Assembly (NCBI RefSeq): GCF_024699985.1
Contig: NZ_JAJONA010000001.1
Coordinates: forward strand, 1,612,001 to 1,676,000
Direction: 5' to 3'
Length of the DNA stretch: 64,000 nt
From: Phenylobacterium sp. J367
GTDB taxonomy: Bacteria; Pseudomonadota; Alphaproteobacteria; Caulobacterales; Caulobacteraceae
This document shows positions 59,606 to 64,000 of this stretch, in pieces. The notes beneath the pieces are model-generated. The model was not told the origin of the DNA. It saw only the letters and a program-made list of their open reading frames with translations, and ran no database searches. Made by a program: the position numbers and the translations under genes. The stretch's first letter is position 1. Every line of letters starts with the position of its first letter.

Positions 59606-60822
59606 TCCAGCACCGCGGCGAACTGGTCGGCGATCCAGTCGGACTGGGTCTCCGTCAGGATCAGCGGCGGGGCGATGCGGATGGTGTGGTCATGGGTCTC
59701 CTTGGCCAGGAGCCCCCGCGCCTGCAGGGCCTCGCAGACCCGGCGCGCGCCGCCGGCGTCGGCGTGGAGCTCCACGGCCAGCATCAGGCCGCGGCCGCGG
59801 ACCTCCTTCACCTTCGAGGCGGTGATCGAGGCCAGGTCGCGGCGCAGGCGCTCGCCGATCCGCGCCGCGTTCTCGACCATGCCTTCCTCGGTCAGCACCC
59901 GCAGCGCCGCGCGGGCCACGGCGCAGGCCAGGGGGTTGCCGCCGAAGGTGGAGCCGTGCTCGCCGGGGTGCAGCACGTCCATGACCTCGGTGTTCGAGAG
60001 CACGGCGGAGACCGGGTAGAAGCCGCCCGACAGCGCCTTGCCGATCAGGGTGAGGTCGGCCTCGACGCCCTCGTGCTCCTCGGCCAGCAGCTTGCCGGTG
60101 CGGCCAAGCCCCGTCTGGATCTCGTCGAGGATCAGGATGACGTTGTGCCGGGTGCAGAGCTCGCGGGCCCGCTTCAGATAGCCGGCCGGCGGGATGATTA
60201 CGCCCGCCTCGCCCTGGATCGGCTCGACCAGGAAGGCCACCGTCTCCGGCGTGATCGCCGCCTCCAGGGCGTCGGCGTCGCCGAACGGGACGACCTTGAA
60301 GCCCGGCGCGAAGGGGCCGAAGCCGCCGCGCGAGCCGGGGTCGGTGGAGAAGCCCACGATGGCCACCGTGCGGCCGTGGAAGTTCTCCGAGGCGACGATG
60401 ATCTCGGCCCGGCCCTCCGGCACGCCCTTCACCTCGTAGCCCCACTTGCGGGCCACCTTGATGGCGCTCTCCACGGCCTCGGCCCCGGAGTTCATCGGCA
60501 GGGCCTTGTGGGAGTTGGTGAGCGCGCAGAGCTCCTCGTAGAAGGGCGCGAGCTGGTCGTTGCGGAAGGCGCGCGAGGTCAGCGTCAGCCGGCTCGCCTG
60601 GGCGACCATGGCCTCCAGGATTTTCGGGTGACAGTGGCCCTGGTTCACGGCGGAATAGGCCGATAGGCAGTCCAGGTAGCGGTTGCCGTCCACGTCCCAG
60701 ACGTAGACCCCCTCGCCGCGGGTGAGCACCACGTCGAGCGGCTTGTAGTTCTTGGCTCCGTAGAGCGCCTCGGTGGCGATCAGCTGGCTGGCCAGCGAGC
60801 GTTGCAGGGCGATGTCGTTCAT
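59602..60822 (-). CDS. rocD: Ornithine aminotransferase
   Basis: RocD converts ornithine plus 2-oxoglutarate to glutamate semialdehyde plus glutamate. The 406-residue class III enzyme has [19 protein letters not shown] at the start, [38 protein letters not shown] (PLP Asp), and the PLP lysine in [16 protein letters not shown] (about 259). [14 protein letters not shown] is characteristic of ornithine aminotransferases. It lies 12 bases downstream of the arginine-modifying gene, so both form an arginine-to-glutamate route; proB at the other window end belongs to the reverse, proline-making side. Confidence 0.94.
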   Translation of the reverse strand: MNDIALQRSLASQLIATEALYGAKNYKPLDVVLTRGEGVYVWDVDGNRYLDCLSAYSAVNQGHCHPKILEAMVAQASRLTLTSRAFRNDQLAPFYEELCALTNSHKALPMNSGAEAVESAIKVARKWGYEVKGVPEGRAEIIVASENFHGRTVAIVGFSTDPGSRGGFGPFAPGFKVVPFGDADALEAAITPETVAFLVEPIQGEAGVIIPPAGYLKRARELCTRHNVILILDEIQTGLGRTGKLLAEEHEGVEADLTLIGKALSGGFYPVSAVLSNTEVMDVLHPGEHGSTFGGNPLACAVARAALRVLTEEGMVENAARIGERLRRDLASITASKVKEVRGRGLMLAVELHADAGGARRVCEALQARGLLAKETHDHTIRIAPPLILTETQSDWIADQFAAVLD

Positions 60823-60833
60823 CGGATGTCCCT

Positions 60834-61706
60834 CTATTCGGCGGCGATGGAGGCGGCGGCGGGCTGGCTCGTCCGGTCGAGGCGCAGGGTCATGCAGTAG
60901 GCGGCGCCGCCGGAGAGGATGAAGGGGGCGAGGTCGACCTCGCGGACGTCGTAGCCGCGGGCCTCGAGCCGGGCGCGCAGCGCCGGCGGGGCCTTGGCCA
61001 TGACGATCGTTCGGCCGACGTTCACGGCATTGACGCAGAAGGCCTCGGCGTCGGCGTCCGTCGCCTCGATGCGCAGCTCTTCCGGAACCCGGGCGCGGAT
61101 TTCGGCCAGGGCCGCTTCCGTGAAGGCCGGCGGGTAGTAGAGCACCTCGCCGCCCGTGAGCGGGCAGAAGCAGGTGTCGAGGTGGTAGTAGCGCTCGGAG
61201 GCGAGCTCCAGCGGGACCACCTCGCGGCCGAAGACGTCCTTCAGCACCGCCAGGGCCCCCTTGCTGGAGCGCGGGCCGTAGCCGGCCCAGAAGAGCTGGC
61301 GGCCCTGGTCCCAGATCGCGTCGCCGGCGCCCTCGTGGAACAGGTCCTCCGGCAGGTCGACGATCTCGTCGATGACGCCGCGGGTCTTCAGCTTGCAGAA
61401 CGCCGAGCGGAAGATCGCCTCCTCGCCCTGGCGCTCGGGATGGCGGAAACGGGCGAGCAGCACACGGCCGTCGAGCACCACGGCGGCGTTGGCCGGGAAC
61501 ACCAGGTCGGGCAGGCCGCGGGCCGCCTCGACCGTCTCCACCTGGGCGCCGATGGCCTTCAGCGCGGCGCGGAGCGCGCCGGACGCGGCCTTGGCGCCCG
61601 CCAGGCAGGCGTCGCGGTCCTCGCGCCAGGTGGTGGGCCGCATCCACGGATTGATCTGGTAGCAGACCTCGTAATGGGCCGGGTCGGTCATCAGGAACAG
61701 CGCCAT
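60834..61706 (-). CDS. Arginine-modifying (ArgZ/DDAH-like) amidinotransferase-fold hydrolase
   Basis: This 290-residue protein of the guanidine-modifying superfamily has an Asp/Asn-containing [17 protein letters not shown] (about 70), the catalytic His in [11 protein letters not shown] (about 168), and the catalytic Cys near the end in [14 protein letters not shown] (about 274). Relatives include dimethylarginine hydrolase, arginine deiminase and the arginine dihydrolase domain ArgZ/AgrE, which yields ornithine directly. Coupling to rocD favours the dihydrolase reading, because its product would feed RocD. That step is inference. It is divergent from an Lrp-type regulator. Confidence 0.82.
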   Translation of the reverse strand: MALFLMTDPAHYEVCYQINPWMRPTTWREDRDACLAGAKAASGALRAALKAIGAQVETVEAARGLPDLVFPANAAVVLDGRVLLARFRHPERQGEEAIFRSAFCKLKTRGVIDEIVDLPEDLFHEGAGDAIWDQGRQLFWAGYGPRSSKGALAVLKDVFGREVVPLELASERYYHLDTCFCPLTGGEVLYYPPAFTEAALAEIRARVPEELRIEATDADAEAFCVNAVNVGRTIVMAKAPPALRARLEARGYDVREVDLAPFILSGGAAYCMTLRLDRTSQPAAASIAAE

Positions 61707-61803
61707 CGCGAGCCTCGTGTGGTGGTCCTGGCTTCAGGATGATCTCCGGTCGTGCTAGCGAAAAGCGCGCAACCTGCTACATTTCGTCAGAACTTCTGTT
61801 GGA

Positions 61804-62268
61804 ATGGCAGTCATGTCTGTCGAAATGCTGGATGAGCTGGATGAGCTGGATGAGCTGGATCGCGGCCTGATCGCCCTCCTGCGCGCCGATTCGCGGCTCC
61901 CGGCGGCGACGCTGGCCGCCCGGCTCAAGGTGTCGCGCGGCACCGTGCAGAACCGCATCGACCGGCTGCTGGCCCGCGGCGTCGTCCAGGGGTTCACCAT
62001 CCGCACCCGCCCGGAGCTGGAGGCCAACCGCGTGCGGGCGATCATGTGCATCGCCATCGAGGGCGAGCGCTCCGGCGCGGTGGTGAAGGCGCTCAAGGGC
62101 CTGCCGACCGTCGACCGGGTGCACACCACCAACGGCCGCTGGGATCTGGTGGCCGAACTCGACACCGCCACGCTCGCCGAATTCAGCGGCACCCTCGACC
62201 GCATCCGCCAGATCGAAGGCATCGCGAGCACGGAGACCTCGATCCTGCTGGCCACGCAGAAGTTCTAG
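61804..62268 (+). CDS. Lrp/AsnC-family regulator
   Basis: This 154-residue protein has an HTH (LIALLRADSRLPAATLAARL, VSRGTVQNRIDRLL) and a RAM ligand-binding domain (ANRVRAIMCIAIEGERSGAV, GRWDLVAELDT). It is divergent from the arginine/ornithine genes with about 100 bases between starts, so it probably senses arginine or ornithine and controls them. Its N-terminus carries LDELDELDELD, encoded by a 9-base tandem repeat. Met at 61804, 61813 or 61825 could be the start. Confidence 0.9.
   Translation: MAVMSVEMLDELDELDELDRGLIALLRADSRLPAATLAARLKVSRGTVQNRIDRLLARGVVQGFTIRTRPELEANRVRAIMCIAIEGERSGAVVKALKGLPTVDRVHTTNGRWDLVAELDTATLAEFSGTLDRIRQIEGIASTETSILLATQKF
61826..61860 (+). repeat. 9-bp tandem repeat inside the Lrp gene
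   Basis: CTGGATGAG is repeated about four times, encoding Leu-Asp-Glu units just before the HTH. Copy-number change by slippage would add or remove three residues without frameshift. Confidence 0.85.
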
Positions 62269-62318
62269 CTCAGCGCACATCCCTCCCCTGAAGGCGAGGG
62301 ATAGACTACATCCACTCC

Positions 62319-64000
62319 ATGAACGCCCCCGTGAAGACCGAGACCCTGCCGCAGTGGCGGCTGGACGACCTCTACGCCGGACGCACCGATCCGCGGATCG
62401 AGGCCGACCTCGCCCGCGCCAAGCAGGCCAATGACGACCTCGTGGCGCTGAAGGGCCGGTTCCTGGCCGCCCGGAGCGACCCCAAGTCGCTGGGGGAACG
62501 GCTGGACCACGGCATCGCGCTCTACGAGACGGCGACCAACGGCCTCTGGAGCGTCGGGGCCTATGCCTCGCTCGCGGCCTCCACCGCCCGCGACGACCCG
62601 GCCTGGTCGAAGTTCGAGGCGGACCTGCGCACCCGGTCCTCGCAGATCGCCGCCGAGAGCCTGTTCTTCACCCTGGAGATCAACCAGCTCGAGGACGTGG
62701 AAATCGAGGCGGCGCTGAAGGCCCACAAGCCGGCCGCCCGCTGGCGGCCCTGGATCCGCCGCGTGCGGCTGTCCCGCCCGCACGAGCTGTCGGCCGAGCT
62801 GGAGCGGATGCTGGTCGACCGCGGCCCGGCGGTCGCCAACTGGAGCCGGCTCTCGGACGAAACGCTGGCCCGGCTCTCGGCCAAGGTCGGCCGCGACACC
62901 CTGACCCTGCCGGAGCTGCTGAACCGGCTCTCCAGCCCCGACGCCGCGCAGCGCAAGGCGGCGGCCAATGCGCTCGCCAAGGCCCTGGCCGATCGGACGC
63001 CGACACTGGCGCTCTGCCTCAACACGCTCGCCTTCGAGAAGCAGGTGGAGGACCGCTGGCGGAACTACCCGGACCCGGCCGCCGCCCGCCACCTTGCCAA
63101 TGAGGTCGACGCCGACGCCGTCGCGGCCCTGGAGGCCGCCGTGGTGGAATCCTACGCCAGCGTCAGCCACCGCTACTACCGGCTGAAGGCCAAGGTCATG
63201 GGCCGCACGGCGCTGGACCACTGGGACCGCAATGCGCCGCTCGATACCGCCCAGCCCCGCACCTATGCCTGGGACCAGGCCAAGGCGCTGGTCCTGGAGA
63301 GCTTCTCCGCGCTGGCCCCGAAGTTCGCCGACACCGCCCAGGTGTTCTTCAACCAGCCGTGGATCGACGCCCAGCCGCGGCCCGGCAAGCAGTCCGGCGC
63401 CTATTCCCACCCGGTGACCGCCGAGCGGCACCCCTACGTCTTCATGAACTACATGGGCGAACGCCGCGACGTGCTGACGCTCGCCCATGAGCTCGGCCAC
63501 GCGGTCCACCAGACGCTCTGCCAGCCGCTCGGCACGCTGCTGGCCGACACCCCGCTGACGCTCGCCGAGACCGCCTCGATCTTTGGCGAGGGCCTGGTGT
63601 TCGAGAAGCTGCTGGCCAATGCGACGCCCGAGGAAAAGCGCGGCCTGCTGGCCGGCAAGATCGAGGATGCGCTGAACACGGTGGTGCGCCAGATCGCCTT
63701 CCACCGCTTCGAGACCCGCTTCCACGCCGCGCGCCTGGCCGGCGAGCTGTCGCCGGACGAGATCGGCGGCCTGTGGCTGGAGGTGATGGGTGAGAGCCTC
63801 GGGCCGGCCATCCGGCTCAACAAGGGTTACGAGCACTACTGGGCCTATGTCAGCCACTTCGTGCACGCGCCGTTCTACGTCTATGCCTACGCCTTCGGCG
63901 ACCTGCTGGTGCGGGCCCTGATGGAGAAGCGGCGCGAGGATCCGGAAGGGTTCGCGCCGCTCTACGAGGCCCTGCTCGCGGCCGGCGGCACGAAGACCTA
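62319..64000 (+). CDS. M3-family oligoendopeptidase, 3' end outside window (partial)
   Basis: This cytoplasmic zinc peptidase of the PepF/oligoendopeptidase F type cleaves short peptides. About 560 residues are present from MNAPVKTETLPQWRLDDLYA. The helical N-terminal lobe is followed by SHPVTAERHPYVFMNYMG and the zinc motif LAHELGHAVHQTL (HExxH, about residue 389), with a further ligand in LAETASIFGEGLVFEKL. Near the window end YVYAYAFGDLLVRALMEKR is the expected C-terminal helix region, so only about 40-50 residues are missing. It follows the Lrp gene on the same strand with a 50-base spacer. Confidence 0.93.
   Translation, partial: MNAPVKTETLPQWRLDDLYAGRTDPRIEADLARAKQANDDLVALKGRFLAARSDPKSLGERLDHGIALYETATNGLWSVGAYASLAASTARDDPAWSKFEADLRTRSSQIAAESLFFTLEINQLEDVEIEAALKAHKPAARWRPWIRRVRLSRPHELSAELERMLVDRGPAVANWSRLSDETLARLSAKVGRDTLTLPELLNRLSSPDAAQRKAAANALAKALADRTPTLALCLNTLAFEKQVEDRWRNYPDPAAARHLANEVDADAVAALEAAVVESYASVSHRYYRLKAKVMGRTALDHWDRNAPLDTAQPRTYAWDQAKALVLESFSALAPKFADTAQVFFNQPWIDAQPRPGKQSGAYSHPVTAERHPYVFMNYMGERRDVLTLAHELGHAVHQTLCQPLGTLLADTPLTLAETASIFGEGLVFEKLLANATPEEKRGLLAGKIEDALNTVVRQIAFHRFETRFHAARLAGELSPDEIGGLWLEVMGESLGPAIRLNKGYEHYWAYVSHFVHAPFYVYAYAFGDLLVRALMEKRREDPEGFAPLYEALLAAGGTKT

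Noticed and set aside
61826..61860. 9-bp repeat as a phase-variation switch
   Set aside because: The unit is a multiple of three, so slippage cannot shift the frame.

Overview
The window is high-GC, gene-dense chromosomal DNA from an alphaproteobacterium, most likely order Caulobacterales and close to Phenylobacterium or Caulobacter. The evidence is the set of cell-cycle and developmental genes (cpdR, gapR and a TacA-type sigma-54 activator), motA, two large TonB receptors, the order rplU-rpmA-GNAT-bioY-obg-proB, and Caulobacter-like promoters. I could run no database search, so names rest on motifs, length and context.

Layout. 1-4400 is a minus-strand ribosome/GTPase block (proB partial, obg, bioY, GNAT, rpmA, rplU), with a repeat element beside bioY and a clear promoter before rplU. 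4413-7300 is a variable islet: a low-GC, translationally coupled pair of unknown genes (membrane protein plus 301-residue protein), inverted and tandem repeats, and an orphan terminase-small-subunit-like gene. 7400-11060 holds a GFA protein, a sulfotransferase and etfBA. 11200-17260 carries a PduO-type adenosyltransferase, a HIG1 protein, two TetR regulators, a long acyl-CoA dehydrogenase (probably methylsuccinyl-CoA dehydrogenase), a GST and a hydrolase. 17280-28940 has two divergent peptidoglycan genes, a Rieske oxygenase, a GH13 glucosidase, a ClpP, an M20 peptidase, an extensin-like protein, a cytochrome-PQQ enzyme, an SDR and a TPR protein. 29054-36650 has a glycosyltransferase, an aminotransferase, GNAT, HlyIII, typA, a probable new small RNA, N-formylglutamate amidohydrolase, cpdR and tRNA-Val. 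36675-47500 has a DUF4010 protein, two tandem TonB receptors, mnmC and small exported proteins. 47672-57380 has motA, an MFS carrier, a lytic transglycosylase, rpmJ, an HAD hydrolase, folE, gapR, tacA and exported or membrane proteins of unknown role. 57463-64000 has a PQQ-cytochrome dehydrogenase, an arginine/ornithine catabolic pair with a divergent Lrp regulator, and an M3 peptidase cut by the window end.

Caveat. At least 17 single-base frame breaks split 13 otherwise well-conserved genes. Most lie in or beside short G/C runs, and typA is among the genes hit. Assembly or sequencing indels are the likeliest explanation, so I annotate these genes across the break.

The best candidates for something undescribed are the small RNA at about 35027-35108, the two-gene module at 4413-5920, the family of 120-130 bp palindromic elements sitting at gene ends, and the double-HTH terminase-like orphan.
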